From NCBI RefSeq assembly GCF_034274695.1, contig NZ_CP128362.1, positions 2,604,001-2,668,000 on the forward strand: 64,000 nt of DNA. Reading direction: 5' to 3'. Shown one piece after another: positions 7,619-16,660 of this stretch. The position numbers and the translations under genes are program-made. This DNA comes from Chitinophaga sp. LS1 (GTDB lineage Bacteria; Bacteroidota; Bacteroidia; Chitinophagales; Chitinophagaceae). The notes below the pieces were generated by a model, which made no database searches, had not been told where the DNA came from, and saw only the letters and a list, made by a program, of their open reading frames with translations. How positions within the stretch are numbered: the first letter of the stretch is position 1; each line of letters opens with the position of its first letter.

Positions 7619-10540
7619 ATGATGAGTGCTCCATTTTTTCTTTACAGATATCTGCTCACCTTCTTATTCTTACTACCTGTATGGGCTATTGGTCAAAACA
7701 CAATCGGTTTGGCCGAGATAAAGAATTATACACGAGAAATAACGCGTGCTCAGGCTCAGACATGGAATATTCAGGAAGACCGGTTTGGTAATCTTTATTT
7801 TGCCAATAATGTGGGTTTGTTATGTTTTAATGGTCATGAATGGAAAAAATATTTATTACCTAACAAAACGTTCTTACGTTCCCTGGCAATAGCCCGGGAT
7901 GACAGAATTTACGTAGGCGGACAGGATGCACTGGGCTATTTTTTCCCTGATGAGAATGGGCTTCTGGTATACCATTCCCTTGCATCTCTGATTCCACCTG
8001 CAGATCGGGCCTTTGCAGACGTATGGAATATTGTTACGTATGAAAACGCCGTTTTTTTCAGGTCTTTACATAAAATTTTCAGATACGATCCCTTAAAGGG
8101 GAAAATGGAAGTATATAACATAAGAGAAGGTTCCCGGTGGATCTATATGGCTGTTTATGACCAGCATTTATATGCGCAGGATGAAACTACCCTGAAGCTG
8201 TTTCAATACACACAGGGACAGTGGAAACCTGCTGTCATCCAACCAGGGCATTCTATCATGGCTATGTATCACTATAATAAGGATACTACATTAATTGCAT
8301 CCTGGAAAAATGGATTGTTTTTGATGAACAGTCAAAAACAGATCCCTCTTGTAATAGATAGTGCTATTTTTAAAGATCAACTTTATTGTATTGGAAGGAT
8401 AAATGCAAATACTTACGCGCTTGGAACTGTTTCCAATGGCATCTATTTCATTGACAGAAACGGCCATACCATTAGACATTTGTCTATGCACGAGGGAATT
8501 CAGGATAACAATATCAGAACCCTTTTTACAGACCATGAGTCCAATCTCTGGGCAGGACTGGATGAAGGTATTGATATGATCTATTCAGCCTCTGCTATAC
8601 AAAAGATAAAATCTGATAAGCTGCCATCAACATCTGCCTACACCATTCGTATCCTGAATAATTCTTTATATATAGGATCTGCAGAAGGTTTATATTATAC
8701 GCAGCTAAGTTTGCCTGCATCTGAAGATATTTCTCTTTCACGCGGAACATTTTCTTTAGTGCCTCACTCGGAAGGACAAACATGGGATATTGATACAATC
8801 AACGGAATGATACTGATGGGCCATCATGATGGGGTTTGGAGTATACAGCAGCATGGTGCCAGCTTTATCAATGACAATCAAAAAGGAGTGTGGCAATTCA
8901 GACGTTTACCCAAACCAGGCTATCTGGTTGCGGGAACTTATGAAGGACTGCAACTGTTTCGACAAAGAAAAGGAAAACTGGAAACTGTTCCACTTTATCA
9001 TAATTTCCTCAATGAACCATTACGCTTTATAGAAATAGATGATGAGAACAATATTGTCTGGGCTTCACATCCCTACCGCGGTATTTACCAGATAAAGTTT
9101 TCGCCTCAATTTGATTCCGTGAAATCTATCAGGCTGTTTACTAATGCAGAGGGCCTGCCCGGTGCACTGGGCAATTATGTTTTTAAAATAAACAACCACA
9201 TCGTGTTTGCAACCAGTCAGGGTATTTACGAATTTGATAAGCATAGTCAGACTTTTAAAACATCTGTAAAATACGCTCCTGTATTTGGGAAATTGCCTGT
9301 CCAGTATATGGTATCAGATGCTACCGGGAAGATATGGTTTGCTTCAGGGGATAAGTTCGGGGTAGCAGAAAAAAAAACCATCAAATATTTTCCTGAACTA
9401 CAGGGGCTGCTGGTAGGTGGTTTTGAGAAGATTTATCCTTATAATGATAACAACATATTTATTGCTGCATACAGAGGCATTATTCATCTCAATTATAATA
9501 AATATATAGAACCAGATAGTAATCTGTCTGCCCGGTTAACCAAAGTAGTCACCCATTTTAAAAGAGATTCGCTACTTTTCAGTGATTATTTTGTATATAA
9601 AGGTCAACTTTCAGAAACGCAGTATCCCGCTAATATACATAATTTGCCCGCCGGTTACAGTGCTTTCCATTTTGAATTTGCTTCTAACCAGGTGAGAGAG
9701 TCTGCTAAGGTTTTGTATAGCTACCGTCTGTCAGGACTTGATGAGGAATGGTCTGCGTGGTCAACACAAAATTTTAAGGACTATATCAATCTCCCTTATG
9801 GGAACTATCGTTTCGAATTAAGAGCGAAAGACAATCGCGGTAATATATCGCTACCTGTTGTCTATTCATTTGAAATATTACCTTTATGGTACCAGACCAG
9901 ATGGGCCTTATTGATGTACATCATATTGTTTGTTGCACTCATACTTTTTTTAAATAGGTTGCATCATAACAGACTCCGCATACAAAAAGAAAAGTTTGAG
10001 AAAGAAGAGGCCCAGTTAAAATACCTGCATGAGCTGGAGATCAAAAACAACGAACAGGAAATCATTCATCTGAAAAATGAACGGCTGGAAACAGAAGTTA
10101 TCTATAAAAATAAAGAGCTTGCGGCTACTACTATGCATCTCTATAAAAGAGGCCGTTTGCTGGGTAAAATCAAAGATGAACTTTCCATTGCCACACAAAA
10201 ACTATCAGTTAAAGAAAGCCGTAATGATTTTAAAAAAGTACTTAAGCTGATTAGTGACGAAGAAAAACGTGAAAATGACTGGGAACAGTTTGCCATTCAT
10301 TTTGATCAGGTACATAACCAGTTTCTCAGCAAAATGAAATTAACTTATCCCGATCTCACCTCAACCGACCTGAAAACCTGTGCTTACCTGAAAATGGGAC
10401 TTTCATCTAAAGAAATGGCACAGTTTCTCAATATCAGTTTAAAAGGAGTTGAAATTGCGCGCTACCGGTTACGAAAAAAACTCGGTCTTTCTCCCGGTAT
10501 ACATCTTACAGATTTTATTAATCAGGAAGCTACTAAATAG
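7619..10540 (+). CDS. membrane-anchored propeller/Y_Y_Y sensor with LuxR-type HTH
   Basis: A 973-aa one-component sensor-regulator. It has a signal peptide (residues 1-26, ending IGQ), then a long region of beta-propeller repeats of the two-component-propeller type with DHESNLWAGLDEG and IWFASGDKFG style blades. A Y_Y_Y domain follows with YSYRLSGLDEEWSAW near residue 700. One membrane helix (WALLMYIILFVALILFL, about 760), a coiled coil, and a C-terminal HTH with KTCAYLKMGLSSKEMAQFLN complete it. There is no histidine kinase or receiver domain, so the periplasmic sensor is joined straight to a DNA-binding domain. Position divergent to susC suggests it senses the imported substrate and activates susCD. 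Confidence 0.85.
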   Translation: MMSAPFFLYRYLLTFLFLLPVWAIGQNTIGLAEIKNYTREITRAQAQTWNIQEDRFGNLYFANNVGLLCFNGHEWKKYLLPNKTFLRSLAIARDDRIYVGGQDALGYFFPDENGLLVYHSLASLIPPADRAFADVWNIVTYENAVFFRSLHKIFRYDPLKGKMEVYNIREGSRWIYMAVYDQHLYAQDETTLKLFQYTQGQWKPAVIQPGHSIMAMYHYNKDTTLIASWKNGLFLMNSQKQIPLVIDSAIFKDQLYCIGRINANTYALGTVSNGIYFIDRNGHTIRHLSMHEGIQDNNIRTLFTDHESNLWAGLDEGIDMIYSASAIQKIKSDKLPSTSAYTIRILNNSLYIGSAEGLYYTQLSLPASEDISLSRGTFSLVPHSEGQTWDIDTINGMILMGHHDGVWSIQQHGASFINDNQKGVWQFRRLPKPGYLVAGTYEGLQLFRQRKGKLETVPLYHNFLNEPLRFIEIDDENNIVWASHPYRGIYQIKFSPQFDSVKSIRLFTNAEGLPGALGNYVFKINNHIVFATSQGIYEFDKHSQTFKTSVKYAPVFGKLPVQYMVSDATGKIWFASGDKFGVAEKKTIKYFPELQGLLVGGFEKIYPYNDNNIFIAAYRGIIHLNYNKYIEPDSNLSARLTKVVTHFKRDSLLFSDYFVYKGQLSETQYPANIHNLPAGYSAFHFEFASNQVRESAKVLYSYRLSGLDEEWSAWSTQNFKDYINLPYGNYRFELRAKDNRGNISLPVVYSFEILPLWYQTRWALLMYIILFVALILFLNRLHHNRLRIQKEKFEKEEAQLKYLHELEIKNNEQEIIHLKNERLETEVIYKNKELAATTMHLYKRGRLLGKIKDELSIATQKLSVKESRNDFKKVLKLISDEEKRENDWEQFAIHFDQVHNQFLSKMKLTYPDLTSTDLKTCAYLKMGLSSKEMAQFLNISLKGVEIARYRLRKKLGLSPGIHLTDFINQEATK

Positions 10541-10594
10541 CGCAGTCCTTCGATGTTAATGTTGTTATGGTGGGATGTGAAGGAATAGAAATAA

Positions 10595-10628
10595 AAAGGC
10601 GTCTCATCAATTATGATGAGACGCCTTT
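10595..10628. terminator. bidirectional terminator between regulator and acnB
   Basis: A perfect hairpin with 15-bp arms (AAAGGCGTCTCATCA) and a 4-nt loop, with A and T runs at its two sides. It sits between the convergent ends of the regulator gene and acnB and can serve both. Confidence 0.8.
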
Positions 10629-10640
10629 CGTATAGTAGTA

Positions 10641-13439
10641 TTAATAAGACAGACTGTCTTTACCTACCGGACTAGAAACCAGATTTTTCAAAGGAGGTGC
10701 GAACTTTGTCAGATCGATACCTTCTACAGCCGTTTTATATTCTTCCATATTAGGAATTCTTCCAAGGATAGCAGAAAGAACAACTACTGGTGTGGAAGCA
10801 AGCAAAGATTCTCCTTTTTTACGATCGGAATCTTCCACAACTCTACCCTGGAAAAGACGGGTTGATGTGGCCATTACTGTATCTCCTTTAGCTGCTTTTT
10901 CCTGGTTACCCATACAAAGGTTACAACCCGGACGCTCGAGATACATCATGTTTTCGTATTCTGTACGTGCAGCGCCTTTCGGAGCATTGTCGTTGAATTC
11001 GAAGCCAGAATATTTCTGCAATATTTCCCAATCTCCTTCTACCTGCAATTCATCAATGATATTGTAAGTTGGAGCTGCTACCACCAGCGGAGCATTGAAC
11101 TCAACCTTACCTTTCTGTTTTTCCAGGTTCCTGAGCATTTGAGAAACGATTTTCAAATCGCCCTTGTGTACCATGCAGGATCCTACGAAACCAAGATCCA
11201 CTTTTTTATCACCGTAGTAAGAGAGTGTACGGATGGTATCGTGGGTATAACGCTTAGAAACGTCGTCATTATTCACATCAGGGTCTGCAATCATTGGTTC
11301 AACGATGATATCCAGATCCACTACCACTTCAGCGTAATACTTAGCATTCGTATCTGGTGTTAAAGCTGGCTTTTCACCTGATTTAATCTCAGCGATTCTC
11401 TTATCAGCTTTATTGATCAATCCCTGCAGTACCTGCCTGCTGTTATCCATGCCTTTTTCGATCATGATCTGGATTCTGCCTTTCGCAATTTCCAGTGATT
11501 GAATCAGGGTATCATCTTCAGAAATACAGATGGAAGCTTTTGCTTTCATCTCTGCGGTCCAGTCAGTAAAGGTGAAAGCCTGGTCAGCAGGGAGTGTTCC
11601 GATGTGTACTTCAATCACTCTGCCCTGGAAAACGTTCTCTCCGGCAAATTTCTGCAGCATCTGCGCCTGTGTAGCGTGTACAACATCACGGAAATCCATG
11701 TGATCCTTCATTTCTCCTTTGAAGGTTACTTTCACTGACTCCGGAATTGGCATGGATGCTTCACCAGTAGCCAATGCCAGGGCAACGGTACCTGAGTCAG
11801 CCCCAAAAGCAACACCTTTAGACATTCTTGTGTGAGAGTCACCACCAATGATGATTGCCCACTCATCTATCGTAATATCGTTGAGTACTTTGTGAATTAC
11901 ATCTGTCATGGAATGATATTCACCTTTCGGGTCACGGGCAGTAATCAATCCAAACTCATTCATGAATTTCATGAGTTTTGGAATGTTTGTCTGCGCCTTC
12001 TTGTCCCATACTGATGCGGTGTGACAGCCTGACTGGTAAGCACCGTCAACAATTGGCGAAATCACAGTGGCAGCCATAGATTCCAGTTCCTGGGCAGTCA
12101 TCAGACCGGTCGTATCCTGAGAACCTACGATATTTACCTCTACACGAACATCTGAACCGGCATGTAATACTTTGCCCGGAGTAATACCAACCGCATTTTT
12201 GTTAAAGATCTTTTCTACTGCTGTCAGACCCTGGCCCTCGTGAGAAATTTCTTTTGGCAGTGCAAATACAGCGGTAGGTTCAATACCGAGGATCTTAGCC
12301 GCTATGGTCTGGATCTTTTTACCGAACACGATAGCATATGATCCGCCAGCCTTGATAAATTCCATTTTCTGAGGCGTCAGTGCCTTAGAAATGTCAATCA
12401 GTTCCTTATCGCCGTTGTAAAGTTTCTTTGTCTTTGTGTTGATGGTAAGAACTGTGCCGGTAGCAACAGAGTATACTTCCTCGAGAATATGCTCACCAGC
12501 TTCATTGCGAACAAGTTTACCATTTTCGTCTACCTTTTTCACCCAGTTTTTGAGGTCAATACCGATACCACCGGTTACGTCAACAGTCGTGAGGAAAATT
12601 GGAGAAATGCCGTTTGTACCACCTACAATCGGGGCAATGTTCACAAATGGAACATAAGGACTTGCCTGTTTGCCCGTCCAGAGGGCCACGTTATTTACAC
12701 CAGACATTCTTGATGAACCTACGCCCATGGTGCCTTTATCAGCAATCAACATCACGCTCTTGTTAGGATGTTGTGCCTGCAGCGCCCTGATTTCGGCCTG
12801 TGCCTGGGGAGTGATCATGCATTTACCATGCAATTCACGGTCAGATCTGGAGTGTGCCTGATTACCCGGAGAGAGTAAGTCAGTAGAAATATCACCTTCA
12901 CCAGCTATGAAAGTTACTACCTTAATTTCTTCAGGCAGTTCAGGGAGGTTAGTGAAAAATTCCGCTTTAGCATAACTTTCAAGGATCTCTTTAGCTATCT
13001 CATTTTCATTTTTGAATGCTTCTTTCAGACGGTCTGTGTCGGCATCATAGAGGAAAACCTGCGTTTTCAGCACATTTGCAGCTTTTTTCGCAATAGCGAC
13101 ATCTTCACCCAGCGCCAGATCCAGCAACACCCCGATGGAAGGACCACCCTTCATATGTGATAATAGCTCAAAAGCAAAAGATGGGGAAATTTCCTCAACT
13201 ACGGCAGTACCAAGAATGATTTCCTTTAAAAACTGAGCCTTTACACCAGCAGCAGGAGTAGTTCCTGGCAATACGTTGTAAATAAAGAAGTTAAGAGAAT
13301 CTTTTCTGTGCACATTGTCAAGATCTCTAATTTGCGCGATGACTTCACTTAGTAATTCTGCGCCATCAATCGGCTTGGGATGGAGGTCCTGACCTTTTCT
13401 TTCCTCAATTTCATTGAGATACTCATTATAACGACTCAT
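10641..13439 (-). CDS. acnB: aconitate hydratase B
   Basis: A 932-aa aconitase of the B type, which interconverts citrate and isocitrate in the TCA cycle and may also act on 2-methylisocitrate. The N-terminal HEAT-like domain (about 1-160) starts MSRYNEYLNEIEERKGQDL. It is followed by the swivel and catalytic domains. Cluster ligands are visible as YQSGCHTASVWDKK near residue 470 and the LERPGCNLCMGNQEKA pair near residue 850, giving three cysteines for the [4Fe-4S] centre. It is slightly longer than the enterobacterial enzyme, as is normal in Bacteroidota. The gene appears to be monocistronic with its own promoter and terminator. Confidence 0.95.
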   Translation of the reverse strand: MSRYNEYLNEIEERKGQDLHPKPIDGAELLSEVIAQIRDLDNVHRKDSLNFFIYNVLPGTTPAAGVKAQFLKEIILGTAVVEEISPSFAFELLSHMKGGPSIGVLLDLALGEDVAIAKKAANVLKTQVFLYDADTDRLKEAFKNENEIAKEILESYAKAEFFTNLPELPEEIKVVTFIAGEGDISTDLLSPGNQAHSRSDRELHGKCMITPQAQAEIRALQAQHPNKSVMLIADKGTMGVGSSRMSGVNNVALWTGKQASPYVPFVNIAPIVGGTNGISPIFLTTVDVTGGIGIDLKNWVKKVDENGKLVRNEAGEHILEEVYSVATGTVLTINTKTKKLYNGDKELIDISKALTPQKMEFIKAGGSYAIVFGKKIQTIAAKILGIEPTAVFALPKEISHEGQGLTAVEKIFNKNAVGITPGKVLHAGSDVRVEVNIVGSQDTTGLMTAQELESMAATVISPIVDGAYQSGCHTASVWDKKAQTNIPKLMKFMNEFGLITARDPKGEYHSMTDVIHKVLNDITIDEWAIIIGGDSHTRMSKGVAFGADSGTVALALATGEASMPIPESVKVTFKGEMKDHMDFRDVVHATQAQMLQKFAGENVFQGRVIEVHIGTLPADQAFTFTDWTAEMKAKASICISEDDTLIQSLEIAKGRIQIMIEKGMDNSRQVLQGLINKADKRIAEIKSGEKPALTPDTNAKYYAEVVVDLDIIVEPMIADPDVNNDDVSKRYTHDTIRTLSYYGDKKVDLGFVGSCMVHKGDLKIVSQMLRNLEKQKGKVEFNAPLVVAAPTYNIIDELQVEGDWEILQKYSGFEFNDNAPKGAARTEYENMMYLERPGCNLCMGNQEKAAKGDTVMATSTRLFQGRVVEDSDRKKGESLLASTPVVVLSAILGRIPNMEEYKTAVEGIDLTKFAPPLKNLVSSPVGKDSLSY

Positions 13440-13467
13440 ACGACTTTTCTTTTTAAATGCGAAGACG

Positions 13468-13475
13468 CAAAGGTA
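13468..13475 (-). promoter_or_regulatory. -7 promoter box of acnB
   Basis: Minus-strand TACCTTTG fits TAnnTTTG about 30 bp upstream of the acnB ATG. A weak TATG is found where the -33 TTG is expected. Confidence 0.5.
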
Positions 13476-13610
13476 AATAATGTAGATAATATTACATAGC
13501 TATCTAATAATATCTCACTTTAGCGGAGGGGGAATAAGCATCTCCACCCGCTCCCACTAAAGGAAACAGCTTAAACCATAATTCTCACATGCGATTCTTC
13601 GGAGGGTTAC

Positions 13611-13823
13611 TTATTTTAATGTAACCTGCTTATTCTCTGCACTATGCCTTAAATAAATCACACATATGGCCCCCAGTGCGATCATTACCCCCAGCCCCGC
13701 AGCGGTAAATGCCTCCAGGTAAGGTCGTGCCGCCGCCATCACATGGTAAAAGCTATTTTCAGGGTGATCTACAGAAAGATACCCCTTGACGAATCCTGCC
13801 ACTATCAATGCCACCCAGAACAC
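13611..13823 (-). CDS. small membrane protein resembling the C-terminus of cbb3 oxidase subunit I
   Basis: A 70-codon frame starting with GTG; no ATG exists in the open stretch upstream. It encodes two hydrophobic helices around ARPYLEAFTAAGLGVMI. The layout of a first helix ending in GFVKGYL, a polar loop, a Pro-bearing segment and a final helix resembles the tail of CcoN-like haem-copper oxidases. It could be the remnant of a lost oxidase gene or an independent small membrane protein. It lies 53 bp after the tolC-like gene in the same direction. The open frame actually continues upstream into the end of that gene, so the true 5' end is unclear. Confidence 0.4.
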   Translation of the reverse strand: MFWVALIVAGFVKGYLSVDHPENSFYHVMAAARPYLEAFTAAGLGVMIALGAICVIYLRHSAENKQVTLK

Positions 13824-13876
13824 TGCGAGGCTTAAATTATTGATGACTGTCTCCTTTTGAGACGGTCTTTTTATTC

Positions 13877-15304
13877 TTATAATTGCTGTCTGGTTCCAGC
13901 TTTATAATATAATTCAGCCAGCTTTTTCTGATACCCCGATATGATACTCTCTCTCTTGATTTTCATATCTATCAGCTTACTTTCCCTGCTATTAATCAAA
14001 AACAGCGTACTCTCTCCCAGATCAAATTTCTGCAATTCACCTGCTAATAATGCCTGTTGGTTATTAATACTCCGCACCTGCACGATTAGCTGTGACTGAT
14101 AAGCTGTGAGGCTATTAAATGAGGCCGTGATATCATTGTTAATCTCGCGTCCGGATTGCATCAGATCGTAATCTACCTGCTGCTGTTTAAATCTGACCTG
14201 TTTCAGTTTTCCCCGCTCTGCACGCAGGAACAACGGGAAAGCAAAATCGACACCTATCTTGTAATTACTCCATCCAAAGTCATAATAATCCGGTACATAA
14301 GAACCAAAATCTGTACGTCTGCTCAGCAATGATCCATTGATGTTGATCTTGGGCTTCAGCTTCTCCTGTGCAAACCGGCGTTCTACATCCAGTTGCTCTC
14401 CCTTTGCACGCAGCTTTACCAGCTCCGGATGCATATCGGCTAATCCAAGTAAAGAGTCCAGCAGTACTCTGTCTGGCAATTGCAGTTGCTGATTTGACTC
14501 CTGTGGAATCGCGTCTTTGGGTAGCTCCAGCGGTGTACCTTTCTCGTTCCAGAGATGGTTGGAAAGTACCAGCATCGCATTCTTTACTTCTATCTCACTC
14601 TTAGCCAGCTGGATCTCCCTGTCCTGTACCGTGATGCTTGCTTCGATGGTATCCAGTCCAGGTTTATCACCCAGCAATGCCTGATTAGTCAGTGCTTTAA
14701 AACGCTTTGTGGCAAGATCCAGCCCTTCTTTAATCAACACATATTCCCTGAAGGCATAGTACCAGTTCCAGTAATCTTTTACGGCACCAAACCACACGCT
14801 GTTTATTTGTTTCACTTTATCTGCTTCTGCATAGTTCAGCATGGCTTTTGCCTGCCAGAGCGTACTACGCCGCGCATCAATCAGCAACCCTGCACCTAGT
14901 GGTATGTTCAACCCAACTGCTACAAGACCTGCATCAGTCGTATGTGTTTCAGGATTTGTATACACACCCGTGTTGCGGTCATAGCCTACTTTCAGATCAG
15001 CACCGGCAATGTATAAAGGTACCTTCAGTTCATTATGCCAGTTATTATAGTATGTAGTATGACCAAATAATTTACGTCCGAAAGCAGATTTCAATGTCGG
15101 GTCAAATTCTCCTTTTGATTGCAGCACGCCGGCCTTTGCCGCATCGCTCAATAAAGCCGCCTGCTTTACGATAGGATGATTCATGAAAACGATATCTTCC
15201 AGATCCCCCAGCGAAAAGATTCTGGCCGTATCCTGCGCATAAGCACATTCCCACGAAAACAGCAGTAAGCCGGCAATTAAATAATAGCTTAATTTCTTCA
15301 TCAT
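13877..15304 (-). CDS. TolC-family outer-membrane efflux protein
   Basis: A 475-aa outer-membrane channel subunit. It has a signal peptide (MMKKLSYYLIAGLLLFSWEC, cleavage near YAQD) and two long alpha-helical/barrel repeats with the heptad-rich segments of the OEP family. The C-terminal repeat carries the FDLGESTLFLINSRE motif common in these proteins. It would form the exit duct for the export system encoded just upstream, since its ATG overlaps the HlyD-like stop by 4 bp. It is the third gene of the export operon starting at 17656. Confidence 0.88.
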   Translation of the reverse strand: MMKKLSYYLIAGLLLFSWECAYAQDTARIFSLGDLEDIVFMNHPIVKQAALLSDAAKAGVLQSKGEFDPTLKSAFGRKLFGHTTYYNNWHNELKVPLYIAGADLKVGYDRNTGVYTNPETHTTDAGLVAVGLNIPLGAGLLIDARRSTLWQAKAMLNYAEADKVKQINSVWFGAVKDYWNWYYAFREYVLIKEGLDLATKRFKALTNQALLGDKPGLDTIEASITVQDREIQLAKSEIEVKNAMLVLSNHLWNEKGTPLELPKDAIPQESNQQLQLPDRVLLDSLLGLADMHPELVKLRAKGEQLDVERRFAQEKLKPKININGSLLSRRTDFGSYVPDYYDFGWSNYKIGVDFAFPLFLRAERGKLKQVRFKQQQVDYDLMQSGREINNDITASFNSLTAYQSQLIVQVRSINNQQALLAGELQKFDLGESTLFLINSRESKLIDMKIKRESIISGYQKKLAELYYKAGTRQQL

Positions 15305-16659
15305 TTCTTACTATTTGAATCCTTTGTTGAAGGCTCTTTCTCCAAACTTGGCGGGAAACCATTCAGTTGTCGCCAGATTTCATACCACAGCGGCACTGAT
15401 CGAAGAATAATACGACCATATACGCCAGAACCCTGTCTGAGCTGAATAGGCCAGGCCTCATCATTTTGAGGAACCGGCGTAGTAGGTTTTATCAGCAATC
15501 TGTATTTACCACCATTACTACTGATCCTGTCAATCGCCCATACCTTGCCCGCAAATGTTCCTACCGCTACTGAAGGCCATCCGGAAAACTGCACTGATGG
15601 CCAGCCTTCAAACTGTAATCGAACATCACTCGTATCCAGGATCAGGGGCACGTCCATGGCATTTACATATAATTCTGCCGCCACCTGTGGATGGAGTGGT
15701 TGTAGTGTTGCAATGGATTCACCTTCTTTGATATTTTCGCCAATACCAGCTTTCAGTGTTTTTACCACATATCCGTCCTGTGGTGCACGTACTACATATA
15801 GACCACGGCGTATCGTGATATTGGAGATGTCATTGCGTAGTTTGGCAATATCTCCTTTTACGCCTGCACGGCTTGACAGAGCAGAACTCATATCCGACTG
15901 GGCTTTGGCCAGTGATTCCTGGTACTTGGCCCTGATATTGTCGAGGTCAATCAGTGCATTTAGTAAGCCCTGTTTGGAGTTGTTCAATTTGTTTTGTTGT
16001 CCGATCACTTTGGCATTGTCTTCCTGCAGTTTGAGGCGGCGGGTTTCAATGTCAGTCAGTGAGAACAGGCCATTCTTATAGCCGGATTCGTACCGTTCCA
16101 GACGGGCTTTAGATGTTTCGTAATAATTCTGTACAGCTACCAGGTCAGCACTGTCCATCTTCACATAGTTTTCAGACTGACGCACCTTATTTTCGGCAGC
16201 GGACAACTGGTATTGCAATCCACGGTTCATGGCCTGGATCTGAGCAGCTGTTGCCTCCATTTTCTGTACGGCAGCGCTTTCGCTGTTCTTTTTGGCTTCC
16301 AGCTGTTCTGCGAGCCGCTCTGGCAATTCAGGGTCAAAGTAAGACTGGCTGGTCTCTGAGATCACCAGGATCGTATCCCCTTTTTTTACTTCCTGACCAT
16401 CGCGCACGGCCCAGTGTTCAATCCGCCCACCTATCTGGTTCTGCACAGTCTGAGGACGGTCTTCAGGCCTTAGCGCGGTGACAGTTCCTTTGCCTGGAAT
16501 GGTCTGGCGCCAGGGCAGGAGCAGGATGATAAAGAATATGACGAGGCAGATGCTCATGATCTTGCCCAGCATTTGCGATCCATTTATCTGAATGAGTTCG
16601 GCTTGTGACTGTGTATTCAAAGCCTCCATGTGTTTATGATGTAAACTATTTTGTGCCAT
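15301..16659 (-). CDS. HlyD-family periplasmic adaptor protein
   Basis: A 452-aa membrane-fusion protein. One membrane helix (about residues 32-50, MSICLVIFFIILLLPW) is followed by a biotinyl-lipoyl half motif (GTVTALRPED, GGRIEHWAVRDGQEVKKGD). A long coiled coil comes next (about 110-290), then the second lipoyl half (VVRAPQDGYVVKTLKAGIGE) and a beta-barrel region. It would bridge the inner-membrane exporter and the TolC-like duct. It starts 1 bp after the ABC transmembrane gene stop and overlaps the TolC gene by 4 bp, so translation is likely coupled across all three. A large antisense open frame within it (15545-16081) is a shadow. Confidence 0.88.
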   Translation of the reverse strand: MAQNSLHHKHMEALNTQSQAELIQINGSQMLGKIMSICLVIFFIILLLPWRQTIPGKGTVTALRPEDRPQTVQNQIGGRIEHWAVRDGQEVKKGDTILVISETSQSYFDPELPERLAEQLEAKKNSESAAVQKMEATAAQIQAMNRGLQYQLSAAENKVRQSENYVKMDSADLVAVQNYYETSKARLERYESGYKNGLFSLTDIETRRLKLQEDNAKVIGQQNKLNNSKQGLLNALIDLDNIRAKYQESLAKAQSDMSSALSSRAGVKGDIAKLRNDISNITIRRGLYVVRAPQDGYVVKTLKAGIGENIKEGESIATLQPLHPQVAAELYVNAMDVPLILDTSDVRLQFEGWPSVQFSGWPSVAVGTFAGKVWAIDRISSNGGKYRLLIKPTTPVPQNDEAWPIQLRQGSGVYGRIILRSVPLWYEIWRQLNGFPPSLEKEPSTKDSNSKK

Positions 16660-16660
16660 A

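Noticed and set aside
15545..16081. 178-codon open frame antisense to the HlyD-family gene
   Set aside because: It mirrors a coding region with clear HlyD features and has Ser/Pro/Arg-rich, non-protein-like composition; an antisense shadow.
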